64,000 bases of DNA from Cymbidium sinense (GCA_021442155.1 CM038215.1:207508982-207572981), one strand, 5' to 3'; counted from the first letter of the stretch, positions 27,801 through 38,238 are shown. Translations and numbers: made by a program. Notes: a model not told the origin generated them from the letters alone.

Positions 27801-28160
27801 TTGATAATAAGTCTCTTCTTTATCAGATTTTCCAAACATAGCCATTTTAAATGATACTCTTTGAAATCTTTGGATAATAATTCTTACTAATGAAATTCTA
27901 AAATTCACCTTATATGTAAAAGATTAACTATGGCTTGATAAGGAAACAACCATTTAAATAAACCATTTATTCATCCATGTAAGTAAAAAATCTCTCAAGA
28001 TTAAAGACCCACATCTTATTAATGATTAGGTCCATTGTGGGGTGGTGATTTCTCTTTTGTACCATTCATCAATCAATCATAGCTTTTCATTCTTCATAAT
28101 GGTTATATCCATAAAATATGGCGTCTATTATATTATTAAACTTTCACAATTAAACCACTA
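21814..28160 (+). mobile_element. Long LTR-like unit A, inserted in the gypsy interior
   Basis: Starts TATTGACCTCAC with the CTCAC/GTGAG hairpin, nearly identical to the start of unit B. All modules are present in order, including a roughly 280-bp tandem duplication at 23293 and two 'ctttaagtagcccYaaggaggtt' blocks (25470, 25700). The end near ATGGCGTC...TTAAACCACTA is the worn 3' end. Length is about 6.35 kb with no coding capacity. Gypsy sequence on both sides indicates a solo LTR, but I could not match a 5-bp target duplication, so the exact right end is uncertain. Confidence 0.6.
23293..23816 (+). repeat. Tandem duplication (~256-284 bp units) in unit A
   Basis: Copy 1 starts at 23293 and copy 2 at 23577, both with 'ggtccagatcaaac(t/c)gtgtg' and both ending 'atggctcRttggattcatca'. 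Each carries CATGGCAC/GTGCCATG or related short palindromes. This is the most CpG-bearing part of unit A. Confidence 0.85.
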
Positions 28161-28164
28161 AATG

Positions 28165-28330
28165 AAAGGTTGCCCTAGTTGAGGATGATAAAAAGATTGA
28201 TTGAAGACAACCCTTCATTAACTATTTGCACGACGACAAACTATCTCAAGAGAAGTATCAAGCTCATCAAATTAATCAAGGAGCCCTTTTGCATGATTAT
28301 CTCAGCCTTTGGATCTTACATCAACTATTG
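28165..28330 (+). pseudogene. Possible continuation of the gypsy pol (linker before integrase)
   Basis: From 28196 one frame reads ID*RQPFINYLHDDKLSQEK (the stop is TGA in place of TGG). This resembles the DWRQPxIDYL..GKLP linker that joins the second RNase H to integrase in Tat elements. It follows unit A directly, as expected if A split the pol gene. The integrase core itself is not recognisable further on. Confidence 0.45.
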
Positions 28331-31300
28331 TTTAGCTTTCATTCTTCAAACATAATGGTTATAAAAATTGACGTTATTTTTTTTGTTTATAATTTGAACT
28401 GATAGTTTCACAACTCTACTTGATTTGATACAAATATATTGGTTTCGGTAAACAAATTAATGAATTAGCTTGGATGGTAATACGTAATAAGAATTATATA
28501 AATAATTTTGGTAAACTAAAAATATAATAAATAATACTATGGTAATAGATATATAATTAATATGGCCAATCAAGAAACACTCAAAATAGGAGAAAGAACA
28601 ACATAAGATCACATCAAAGGTGAATTCATAAAAGCAAAAGAAAAAATATACCATAATTGAGCAACCAAGTGGCAACATCAATGGTGGAACAATTGAATCA
28701 TAATATATGGACTAGCTATAAGCATAGTCATGATGGTAACATCATAGCACAGAGGCTATGAAAAAATGTCTACCACATTATAGTTAAAAGGATTTTATTA
28801 TAAAAAAAACACCCACTTAACCAAAGAGGAGCTCAATGTAATAATAAAACCAAATCATAACTCAAACCTTATCAGTTAAGCAATAATAAAAATAGCTTAA
28901 ATAAATCCAACAACTAAACTAACAAAAAAGTCACCACTAATGTCAAACAAAACCATAAGCAAAGGTGCAAATAAAGCTTATTAATAGAAAGCATGTAGCA
29001 AAGAAGAGAAATTATGGGAAAGTTAACTAAATTGCAAAAACATAGAATAAAATATTTGAGAAAAATAGAAATCAAACATAAAATGGGAATATATAAAAGA
29101 TTATGTTTTAATTGCATCTCAATTAATGTTTCATGCTATGAAAAATGATAAAATAGCTAAGAAAAAAAAAATACTCTTTTTGAAAAAATTCTTTATTTCC
29201 TTTCCCTTCAAATACCCTTGACATAAAACCTCATTAATTGAACCACCTCTTCTTACCATCAATATTATTAAATAATGAAACTTCTAATGCTTAAAGCAAC
29301 ATAGATCTTGAGAAAAAAAAGCCACCTATAAGTAGGCATTGAAGAAGCATATTACATGAGAAGGGTAAGTAAAAAAAGATGTGCTTACTACTCTTATCAT
29401 CAATCTTTCGAAGAGTACACATAAATTTTTTCTAACATTTTCTTTTGTTTTAAATATCAAAAGGATCAATCCCCTCATTAAGCATAAATCATTAAAAAAT
29501 ATTAAGTATTTCAAAGTGTGATGTTTATTCTAAACTATGTTAGCTCATTTAATATTCAAGTAGAAGCCATAAAAACCCTTTTTAAATTATTTTGCATTTG
29601 GATTAGAGTTACCATTTTAAAGCACCAAGACATTAACATTAAATTTATAATGTTAGCAATAGTGTTTTTAATGAGTAAGGTTCAAATCACATAAAAAGAA
29701 GCAAAAAAATTTTCTTAGTAAGAATAGAGAAGAAGCTTGTAAAATATTTATTCTAAATGTCTTACCAATTACTTGCCATGAAGCGAAGAATAATGGAACA
29801 TAGAGTGGTCCCATTATCAACATAAAAATAGAGGTACTAATTCCAATTAGTTTGCAAGCTTAGAAACTTTCAAAAAGAAGACCAATGTAATAAGATATAA
29901 ATAAATAATTGATAAAAAAAAAGAATATAATTTGTAAATTAATTTGAGAGAAGCTTGGACTTTTTATACCAAAAATATAGGAAGGTCGATCCCTTTTTCT
30001 TTTGCCCTGTAAGTTTTCTCCCCATATATAAAGTAGATCACATTAGACTTAAAGTTATCATAATAGAGAAAGTTAGAACAGTTTGTTTAGCTTTTTTAAG
30101 TGCTATTAAGATTAAAATGAGATACAATCTAGTAAGAAAGAAATCTTTCGAAAGAGAACTTCAAAATTTATAAGTGATTAGCAAAAGATAGAATATTTTC
30201 TTTACTTACCACCTTGAACTGGCCTATATCAAGTAAGCATTATAGGCAAACTTTTGTAGGATTAATTTTTAAGTTAAGAAAATGTGGGTACTTAAATAGT
30301 TAATTTGGAGATGTTGACTCTAAGTATTATAATCAAGCAATGATGGTTTGGATTGTATTTAAAAAATCTAATATTATTCTTGTGAGGATTAATATAAGAT
30401 TCAAGTAGCCAGAAAAGATGGACATGCAAAGCTTGAGGTGATAATTATTAACTAGAATAACTTTATCAACAAGGAAGCATTTTTTATACATAACAAGTGA
30501 AAAATTCTTAAGCTACTAGAAGAAATGAATAAAAAAAATGTTTTATCCCAAGAAGATTTATCCCATGAATAATAAATAAGAAAGAGGGGCAATCTTGATG
30601 TAACATATTGTTGGAAGAAGAAAAAATATTGGAGGAAACCATTAATGATGATTAAGAAATGAGCCTCATTTTTGTAAGCTTAAACTCAATTAATGAAGTG
30701 ACTAGAGAAACTCATGCAACCGATGCTCATATAAGAATTCTAGCTAACATAGTCGAAAGGCCCTTCCTATAGCTAATTTTTTATTAAAAAAAGAGCTTGA
30801 GTAGAACATATTGTGTTCATGACCTCTACTAAAAACTATTTAGAAAATTTACATTCATTAAGAATGTCATAGGCATCCTAAACTAATATTCTATTTTTGT
30901 CACATCATTTTATTAAGGTGGTCTAAGTGTCGAAAATTATATTCTATAATTAACTCTTAAAAAAAAGTAAACTTGCCATTTTCAAAATCTCTACCATAAT
31001 TACCATGTATAATTGATATAAAATAAATTATATATTTTTTTGAAATCTTATAAAAAAAATTTGTTGCTAAAAGTCTAATCCAAGCAAATAATGGGATTAG
31101 ATATAAAGATCTATAAGAAAAATTTTAATCTCATCCTATCTTCTATTGTTCTTTTGTGTAACACTTAAACTACTTGTGAAGCTTTAAGGGAAGATACAGC
31201 TTATCCTTAGTTATCCCTTAAATGAGGAAAAGCCGAACATAGCTTGACCTGAGTTAAAAAAAAAAAAACTGAAAATTTGTACTTGAAAAAATAAATTAAC

Positions 31301-31459
31301 CAAGTTAAACAGATGAATAAACCTAAGCCCATGATCAAATGAACTGTGGATTCCAACTTCTTCATGCAAGAAAAAAACGTCATATATAAATTATTCGTCA
31401 AAGAACATAATTCCCTTCAAGTTTTCAGGTTAAGTTTTAAAATTTGAAATTTATGGAAA

Positions 31460-31460
<1 letters not shown>
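28331..31460. other. AT-rich stretch with no recognisable feature
   Basis: About 3.1 kb of A-rich DNA with many short homopolymers. Only short open frames occur (up to 74 codons, hydrophobic, low complexity) and none looks like a known protein. It may be the decayed end of the gypsy element plus the downstream flank of the bHLH gene. I cannot support anything more definite. Confidence 0.4.

Positions 31461-31461
<1 letters not shown>

Positions 31462-31516
<55 letters not shown>
31462..31516. repeat. (TA)n microsatellite downstream of the bHLH gene
   Basis: A pure TA run about 110 bases beyond the stop codon of the bHLH gene, probably at or beyond the 3' UTR. Likely to vary in length between individuals. 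Confidence 0.95.
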
Positions 31517-31518
<2 letters not shown>

Positions 31519-31625
31519 TGTCTGAAATATCCTTCACCTAACCCCAAAGTAAATTAACAGATATATCTTAATAAAAGCTCACGACATTAAAAAAGCCAAA
31601 TTGAATACATTAATATATAACTGGT

Positions 31626-31697
31626 TTAACCACCCATAACCTCAATAAACCTCCTTGCCACTGAACTGGCATAAATCGGTGAGCCTTCATAATTTGT
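31626..31697 (-). other. Exon 3 of bHLH gene: last 23 residues of the ACT-like domain
   Basis: A short terminal exon of 23 codons and TAA, too small for an open-frame scan. After a CAG acceptor it reads TNYEGSPIYASSVARRFIEV then MGG. This matches the usual end of the family's C-terminal domain, where a small residue-rich helix (Y-A-x-x-V-A-x-x-x-x-E-V) closes the fold. The alternative, reading straight through intron 2, gives an unrelated tail and loses this helix. Confidence 0.85.
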
Positions 31698-33413
31698 CTG
31701 CAGCAAAAACAGAAATAATCAATTGTTCTTGTCAGCTTGAAAAAATAAGAATCAAATATATATGAATAATAACCACAGTTCTTCACCTTAGTACTGATCA
31801 TGAAAACATGGCTATCTCCTACGTTTCCACAAGACAAGTGCAACAGTTCAAGCTGTAACTCATCTAGAACCCGTGACACGATTAAAGCACAGTCAAACAG
31901 CTTGCGCTGCTCAAGCTTGATATAGACCTCATCTTCGATGATCCTAACGTCAACAAATGTTGATTTTGATCTCCTTTGAATCCATGAGCTCCTCATGCTT
32001 CCATTTAGCGCATGGTCACTTTCATCTATAATGGATTTTATGGAAGAGCTTTCCATGTCGCCATGAACCTCGTTCTCTATATCGAGTTTGCAGATGCTTC
32101 TGGCATTCTTGCTTCGTTTCTTACCGACAAGTATTTTCAGTTCATCTACAGTTCTCAATAGTTCTTTGATGTAGTCAATCGTGTCGGAGACGATGGTGGC
32201 TCTATCAGGCTGTGGCGGTATGAGAAGCAAATTAAGTTGGATTAATAAATAATAAAAATAAATTTTTAATATTTTAATCAAATATTATTTTCGTGATATC
32301 TAATGTATGTAATTTTGAATGTTAATAGCAAATTGCTTTACAATTTATTGTCTAATAAAATTACTCCTATAAAATTTTTAGAATTATCATAAAAAATATA
32401 TAAAGCTTCGTAAGCATTCTGAGAATAGTTTTATCATAATATCTTTGAAATTTTTCTTAATGACGAATTGCTCACAAGTCTTCATCAAATTTTATCTTTA
32501 TTTTATTGACAAAAAATATATATTTTCTTAGTCCAAATTGTGAATTTGATTACTATTATTTTGATTGTTATTAAAACTAACATATGATTACTACAGTTTT
32601 GAATTGATTATTACAATAATTGATCTGATTACTTAAACTTTGAATGTGAATTAGTATTCACTGTAATACTTAAAATAATCAAATTCATTAATTTAGTAAT
32701 TATATTCAAAATATATCGATTATATCCATTATATTAGTAATCATATTAAAATTATAATAAACTTTTTTTAGGTTAATAAATTGAAAAAAAATTATGATTG
32801 ATCTTAAAAGCTGAGGTAAAATTCTCTTTTTTTATTTTGTATAAGAACATACTATAAAACTATAAATTACATAAAATAAGTGATAGATTACCTTCGTTGG
32901 GTTAGGGATGAGTGTCTTGAGCTGCTCAAACTTCTTTCCCAACCTCTCCCTCCTTTGCTTCTCATTCTTCTGAGTTCCAAACTCTTCCATACCCCTCATC
33001 ATCATCACCTTCCTCTTCCTGCGCTCTATCTCACAGCTTTCAACCTGCCCACCATAAACTCCATACTCATGATTGAAACCAGCTTCTAGGTTCATGTTCA
33101 TCGCCACCGCTGGGTCATAAAAGATCGTTGGCACGACCGACGTGCCATAGGATGAAAAATCACTGATTAAACCCTCCGGCAGAGAGTGGAAGTTCGTCGG
33201 AGCCAGCATTCGGGAAACCGGTGAATCACCTTGGCCAGACGGATCAAGTGTGATCGAATTGGCGGGGTTGAGCTGTTCAAACTGTCGGTGGTAGTCGAAG
33301 CCGCTCACTGCTGCCATCAATGGCAAGTCTGTCGATTGACTCGTAATAGTTTCAAAACCATCACTGATTAAAGCTAAACCTCCGATGAAACCTGCTGACT
33401 GTGGATTAAACAT
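31626..33413 (-). CDS. EAT1/bHLH10-89-91-like tapetal bHLH transcription factor (3 exons)
   Basis: Spliced minus-strand gene: exon 1 33413..32892 (174 codons), intron 1 32891..32210, exon 2 32209..31787 (141 codons), intron 2 31786..31698, exon 3 31697..31626 (23 codons plus TAA), giving 338 residues. Donors AAG|GTAATC and AAG|GTGAAG and acceptors CAG|CC and CAG|AC are canonical and phase 0. The start is secure because an in-frame TAA lies two codons upstream of the ATG. Residues about 147-205 form the bHLH: basic segment NEKQRRERL with the E..RR E-box contacts (Glu151, Arg154, Arg155), loop NPTK/PDRATIVSD, then helix 2 IDYIKELLRTVDELKILV. Residues about 258-338 are an ACT-like domain (FVDVRIIEDEVYIKL, LDELQLELLHLSCG, ending ASSVARRFIEVMGG). 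This layout is that of the EAT1 clade, nuclear regulators of tapetum cell death and pollen development (known for the family). It is shorter than rice EAT1 or Arabidopsis bHLH91 (over 400 aa from memory), mainly at the N-terminus. Function in this plant is inferred. Exact clade member is uncertain. Confidence 0.9.
31787..32209 (-). other. Exon 2 of bHLH gene: helix 2, linker and most of the ACT-like domain
   Basis: Codes residues 175-315. It opens with PDRATIVSD directly after the acceptor, completing the HLH loop. An acidic/Ser linker (about residues 205-250) then leads to the clade-typical stretch SMRSSWIQRRSKSTFVDVRI and the ACT-like fold. The donor AAG|GTGAAG follows VFMISTK. Confidence 0.88.
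32892..33413 (-). other. Exon 1 of bHLH gene: N-terminal region, basic segment and helix 1
   Basis: Codes residues 1-174. Residues 1-125 are Ser/Thr/Pro/Asn-rich without a known fold, which is usual for the variable activation region of this clade. The run ERRKRK at about 130-135 is a likely nuclear localisation signal just before the basic segment. The exon ends exactly in the bHLH loop (…LIPNPTK). Without splicing, the frame runs 19 more codons into the intron and stops, so the correct protein needs intron 1 removed. Confidence 0.88.
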
Positions 33414-33600
33414 ACTTTATTTGGATGAAAAAATGAATAAAAGCAAGCTTGCGAATTTGAATGGCGATGTTTGCGGTAAAAACTGTAAGAAATGGGATGA
33501 GGAATGAACACAGGAGGAGGAGAAGAATAGGGAAAGAAAGCTGGTTAGAATGGCAGAGACGAAAGAAGGGCTAAGGGTTTTCACTTTATGTATCTTCTCC
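33414..33600 (-). promoter_or_regulatory. Probable 5' UTR of the bHLH gene
   Basis: On the gene's strand this stretch is pyrimidine-rich (CTTCTCCTCCTCCTGTG), typical of plant 5' leaders, and is non-repetitive compared with everything around it. An in-frame stop sits directly before the ATG at 33413. The transcription start cannot be placed. A weak TATA-like CATAAAG lies near 33591..33585. Confidence 0.35.
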
Positions 33601-33729
33601 AGTCTCGACTCTTCAGGCTGATAAAGGAGATAATGAAGTTATCTTTTGCTTCCTTCCACAGTCCACACCCTTACGGTGGAGATGGACTAAGAGAAAAAGA
33701 AAAGAGTTTGTTACTGAGATTCGTTTCTC

Positions 33730-33774
33730 GTGGGACCCATCTTCAACTTCCTCAGCTTACTTTTTCGTGGGACC
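33730..33774 (-). promoter_or_regulatory. Two TCP-type sites upstream of the bHLH gene
   Basis: The 9-base word CGTGGGACC occurs twice. The GTGGGACC cores are at 33730..33737 and 33767..33774, about 320 and 355 bases upstream of the start codon. On the gene's strand they read GGTCCCAC, fitting the class I TCP consensus GGNCCCAC. They lie in the only moderately GC-rich stretch near the gene, as expected for a proximal promoter. Binding is inferred from the motif alone. Confidence 0.4.
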
Positions 33775-33829
33775 CGCAATGCTCTTCCGTAAATTTGATA
33801 CCCTTACCTTAGTGTCCTTATTATAGGCT

Positions 33830-34345
33830 AGAGGTGGTATTTGTATATTTAGGATTTTTTGAAATAACTATAATTATTTGATAAAATAGTCATAAAAATA
33901 TTATAAAAGAAATTATTTTTTTTAAAAAAAATATCATAAGTATTATAATTTTTTATTTTTAAAAATAAAATCATAACTTTCTCGTCACTATACCACTTAG
34001 ATAATTTAAGTTAAAAAATATAATTTTTTATCATAAACTTTTTAAAATGTAGATTTACATTACATACATATCTTTATTTTTAATTTTCACAAACTTTAAT
34101 TTTTTATAATTAAAAATCTTTAATACCATCTCATATTTTTTTTTTTTTGAAATGACTTTTTTAAAAGTCTTGTAAATATTCAAGTTTAGGTGTGAAATAT
34201 GTAAATGCAGAAGAATTGAGTGGTATGTATGTAAATTTCCCTAAAATGTAATCTAATTTTAGTTTATCAAATATCTGAATAATACGGTTCAGGTCGTTCT
34301 AAAATGCCGCCCAAATAGGGCCTTAATTTTAAATATAAAATCAAA
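33830..34345. other. AT-rich upstream flank with a MITE-like end motif
   Basis: Starts where the promoter-like DNA ends. At 34185..34240 it holds 'gtaaatgcagaagaattgag' followed by 'tggtatgtatgtaaatttcc'. The reverse complement of this motif recurs at 34780-34830, 35320-35370, 36465-36520 and 36575-36620. The motif is thus the arm of a dispersed, inverted element. Confidence 0.4.
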
Positions 34346-34348
34346 AAA

Positions 34349-34435
34349 TTGGAATGCTTCTAATAAGAAATAAGAATTAAAATTATATTTATAAAAATAT
34401 ATTTTTATTTATTTTTAAATATTTGACATCTAATG

Positions 34436-34497
<62 letters not shown>

Positions 34498-35490
34498 TAA
34501 ATTTTTTTAATGTTTCTGTCAAAAAACTGTAAATTTTAATTTAATAGAGAAAAATTTTTTATAATAATAAGTTAATAATTTTAAGTAATTAAAATACTAT
34601 TACTATTAATATTTTGCAGAATTTCCCATATTTAGCATTTATTTAAAAAAGCATGTAACGGCCCGAGCATCTTCTTTTTACATTTTTATTTTTTATGTAC
34701 TTTGTTCAAATTAGTATTACAACAAATATCACAGTTAATTCACTAATTAATCTCAAGTGCCGAGAACCAATATAAATACATACCACACAATTCTTATATA
34801 TTTACATATCTAACATCTTAATTTTAATATTTATATAATAATAATCAAAATTATAATATTATATCAAAAATATCATACTATCTTTTTCTAAGCAAAATCA
34901 TCTTTTCATACATAAAAAAAAAATGTTATATATATATGTTCAATTGGAATGCATCTAATAAGAAATAAGAATTAAAATTATATTTATAAAAATATATTTT
35001 TAATTTTTTTTAAAATATTTGGCATCTAATGAATATTATATATATATAATTAATTTTTTTTCAATGTTTCAATGCTGTAAATTTTAATTTAATTTGTAGA
35101 ATAATTTTTTTAATAATAAATTAATAATTTTAAATAAGTAAAATACTATTACTATTAATATTTTGCAGAATTTCCCATATTTAGCATTTATTTATAAAAA
35201 CGTAACAGCATCTTCTTACATTTTTATTTTTTATGTACTTTGTGCAAATTAGTATTACAACAAATATCACAGAACTCACTAATTAATCTCAAGTGCCGAG
35301 AAGCTATGTTCTATCAATATAAATACCACACAATTCTTATATATTTACATATCTAACATCTTAATTTTCATATTTACATAATAATAATCAAAATTATAAT
35401 ATTATATCAAAAATATCATACTATCTTTTTCTAACTAAAATCATCTTTTCATACATAAAAAAAAAATGTTATATATATGTTCAATTAAAT
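34349..35490 (+). repeat. Tandem duplication of a ~0.55-0.6 kb unit
   Basis: Copy 1 is 34349..34943 and copy 2 is 34944..about 35490. Each starts 'ttggaatgc(t/a)tctaataag', passes 'tttcccatatttagcattta' and 'ctcaagtgccgagaa', and ends 'aaaaatgttatatatatgttcaa'. Copy 1 is longer mainly because its internal (TA)n run at 34439..34494 is expanded. High identity points to a recent duplication. Confidence 0.85.
34439..34494. repeat. (TA)n microsatellite
   Basis: A pure TA run inside copy 1 of the tandem duplication. The matching site in copy 2 (about 35036-35048) has only a short run, so expansion followed the duplication. Confidence 0.95.
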
Positions 35491-35662
35491 TTTATATGTT
35501 AAACATCTAAATGCATAAGAATTGTGTAAAATGTATGTAAATCTTCATTAATTTAGTAATTTCAGCACATCTAATTTTTTTCTACTTCATCTGATTATTT
35601 TTTTTATAGAATCTAATTGTATTACTAGAAATTAGATCAAATATAATAAAATTTTATTGAAT

Positions 35663-35814
35663 TCTCTCAATTTGAATATTATTTTAATATTATTTGGTTA
35701 TTAAAAATATTACTGCTGAAGGTTTTATCATAAATAGTTATAAAAATAATTTGGTTTTCTCAAATAATAACCAACTTAAAGAATTGCTTAAAGGAGCTGG
35801 AGGAAGCTGAAATA
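35663..35814 (+). repeat. Direct repeat, left copy
   Basis: 152 bases from 'tctctcaatttgaatatt' to 'ggaggaagctgaaata'. It recurs at 36116..36246 with one 21-base difference (positions about 35711-35731 absent there). Confidence 0.85.
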
Positions 35815-36115
35815 CGTGCTAGTTCAGATGGATCATTATCTACATGATATAGTAGCCCATTATCTCATGGAGAAGAAGGAGATCTTAGGATAAAATTAAA
35901 CCTAATTACTTTTGAGTTGACATTAATTATTATCCTAGAATTAGATGAGGATACTTAAAGAATATAAATAAAAATATAATGAATGATAATTATCAATTTT
36001 ACACTCCAATATGGATTTTTTTCTTTATTAAATTTGTGCACCGTGCCCCTTATCTCCCCGAATATCTCAATAACAGAAAAGAAACTCTCCTCTTTCTCTA
36101 GAGCCATAGCCTTAA

Positions 36116-36246
36116 TCTCTCAATTTGAATATTATTTTAATATTATTTGGTTATTAAAAATATAAATAGTTATAAAAATAATTTGGTTTTCTCAAATAAT
36201 AACCAACTTAAAGAATTGCTTAAAGGAGCTGGAGGAAGCTGAAATA
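36116..36246 (+). repeat. Direct repeat, right copy
   Basis: Second copy of the 35663..35814 repeat, otherwise nearly identical. It runs straight into the hairpin element at 36250. Confidence 0.85.
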
Positions 36247-36249
36247 GGT

Positions 36250-36405
36250 GAATAATTGGAGAGAATATTAGTGGATGCGAATTCGGAAATCAAATCAGTG
36301 CTGACAAAATATAAATTAAATATAATATTTAATTTATATTTTGTCAGGTGTCTGTACCTGATTAGTGTCCGAATACATCCGCCCGTAATATATTTTCGAA
36401 TAATT
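36250..36405. repeat. Fold-back element with a perfect 47-bp palindrome core
   Basis: The centre 36301..36347 has 22-base perfect arms (CTGACAAAATATAAATTAAA...) around a 3-base spacer. Flanks continue the symmetry imperfectly: 'ggatgcgaattcgga' on the left against 'tgtccgaatacatcc' on the right, and 'aataattggagagaatatt' against 'aatatattttcgaataatt'. The total is a potential hairpin of about 155 bases, like a small MITE or a small-RNA-producing inverted repeat. Confidence 0.7.
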
Positions 36406-36625
36406 AGGGGAATCTTGGTTTGTGAAGAGAAAGATAACATATTAAAATTTTATATTTGACTTGGGAGATTTATATACATAGCATATAATTCTTATGTATT
36501 TAGATATCTAACATCTAAATTTGATATTTACAAATATAATATTTTTCTTATGATAAAAAAATTTAAGGAATTTTTCATGCATAGCACGTAATTCTTATGC
36601 ATTTATATTTCTAACACCTAAAATT

Positions 36626-36627
<2 letters not shown>

Positions 36628-36691
<64 letters not shown>
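36628..36691. repeat. (TA)n microsatellite
   Basis: A pure TA run of more than 60 bases directly after a copy of the 'attcttatgcatttatatttctaacacc' motif. Confidence 0.95.
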
Positions 36692-36825
36692 CATCTTTTT
36701 TATACATAAAAAAAGATACATTTCACTGAAAAATGATAATGATTTTGTTTTTTTTATGTTATATCAAGATTTGAGTGCCGTTTTTAGATATAGATATGTA
36801 TTATTATTATTATTACATTAAATGA

Positions 36826-36828
<3 letters not shown>

Positions 36829-36871
<43 letters not shown>
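36829..36871. repeat. (CT)n microsatellite
   Basis: An uninterrupted CT run of about 42 bases, preceded by a short (ATT)n run at 36799-36814. Confidence 0.95.
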
Positions 36872-36873
<2 letters not shown>

Positions 36874-38238
36874 GCATTTTAAACCCTTTTTAGGTTGTAA
36901 TGATGTTAATGGAGGTTGGATCATACCTAAGACATGGATCTACTTTCAATTTAAATCGGCTTTAGGGAAGCCACTGAATATATTTTGAAACTTATTTGAG
37001 CGGGCACTACATGAAAATTGAGTTTTATTATTTGAGTAAATAACAAAGGATTTGTATATGTTATTTGAGTTATACATATTATGAAACAATAATGTAGAAC
37101 TTTTTTTAACCCTAAAACATTTATATAGCCGTTATAAATGTTTTTAAAGAGTGAAGAATGTGTGGCTTGCTGTTGAAGCATGTTTCTATTATTTTATTTA
37201 TTATGTAGCCATTTCTATAGCTTTCACTATCTTATAAATGAATTCTCTTCCTCTTTAATTTGGATTGGATCCATTTATATTGTTGCTTTTCTTCTATTCT
37301 CCTTCTACTTATACTTCTCATCTTTGCTCCATTTACTTAGCAAGTCTTGTAAAATCAAGTCAATTTTCGCCCACAAATAAATTTGGATCCTATATATCAT
37401 TTGCACTATATTTTAAATGGATGAAATTTATATTATTTATATGTTTGATATCAATCAAATATATAATTATTATGTCTATTTCTTACTAATTTTATATTAT
37501 AATTTCTATAATAATGTAAAATGATAATTAAGATGTAACTTCTAACTTACAATTGTGTAATTGGCAAAATTTTATTTTTAAGACACTAACTGATATGACT
37601 TTATAAATGGTTGAGATATTCTTTTTAACTTATTTGATTCTAATAATCTTTCCTCTAGCATTATCATGAAATATGATATAATCACCATTTCATGGCTCTA
37701 TTGGTGTAAATTTTATTTTATCTATATTCCCATTTCATAAGCATCTATTGTCAGAGTACTACATGTATTTATTGGTCTTCCAAAGAAGGCATTTTGTGTT
37801 ATAGTGAGTGAATTTGCTCTTTGTAGTTGCACCAAATAGATAAAATAGAGGCTTTGATATCAATTGAAATGATAGAGCCATTCATACGTACATATATCTA
37901 TATATGGCCATTTGGAATAGTTTATAGCTAATTATTTCCATAGTCAACATAAAACTCATTCATAAAATTTAAATTTTATGTAATAAAATTAATAAGAGAA
38001 TACATTACAAGTTGTTTGGCATCAATTTTATTTTTTTTTTATTTTTTTTATTTCTCAATGTTATTTTTAAAAACATATATGCTTTGTGTAATTTTTAAGT
38101 TTTTTTTTTATTTTTTGAAAACAAATCATATTATTTTTAAATACTCTCAAAATAACTTTAAGATATGTTTATGGCGTTAGGAAAAATGTATTGATAGGAT
38201 GACTGAATCTACAAATGAAATATTTTACAAGAAGAGAT
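36872..38238. other. Non-coding flank with a probable Copia-type primer-site remnant
   Basis: Mostly unrecognised AT-rich DNA. On the minus strand 37865..37851 reads ATTGATATCAAAGCC, two G-to-A steps from the tRNA-iMet primer-binding site ATTGGTATCAGAGCC used by many plant Copia elements. It is preceded by an LTR-end-like 'catttCA'. This suggests a decayed LTR retrotransposon in minus orientation. Confidence 0.35.

Noticed and set aside
28457..30173. Several hydrophobic open frames (60-74 codons)
   Set aside because: AT-rich chance frames; Phe/Ile/Leu/Tyr-rich without start context, neighbours or recognisable motifs.
31610..32281. A 223-codon frame taken as one protein
   Set aside because: It starts in intron 1 and reads through intron 2. 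Splice sites and family similarity show that only 32209..31787 is coding in this frame.
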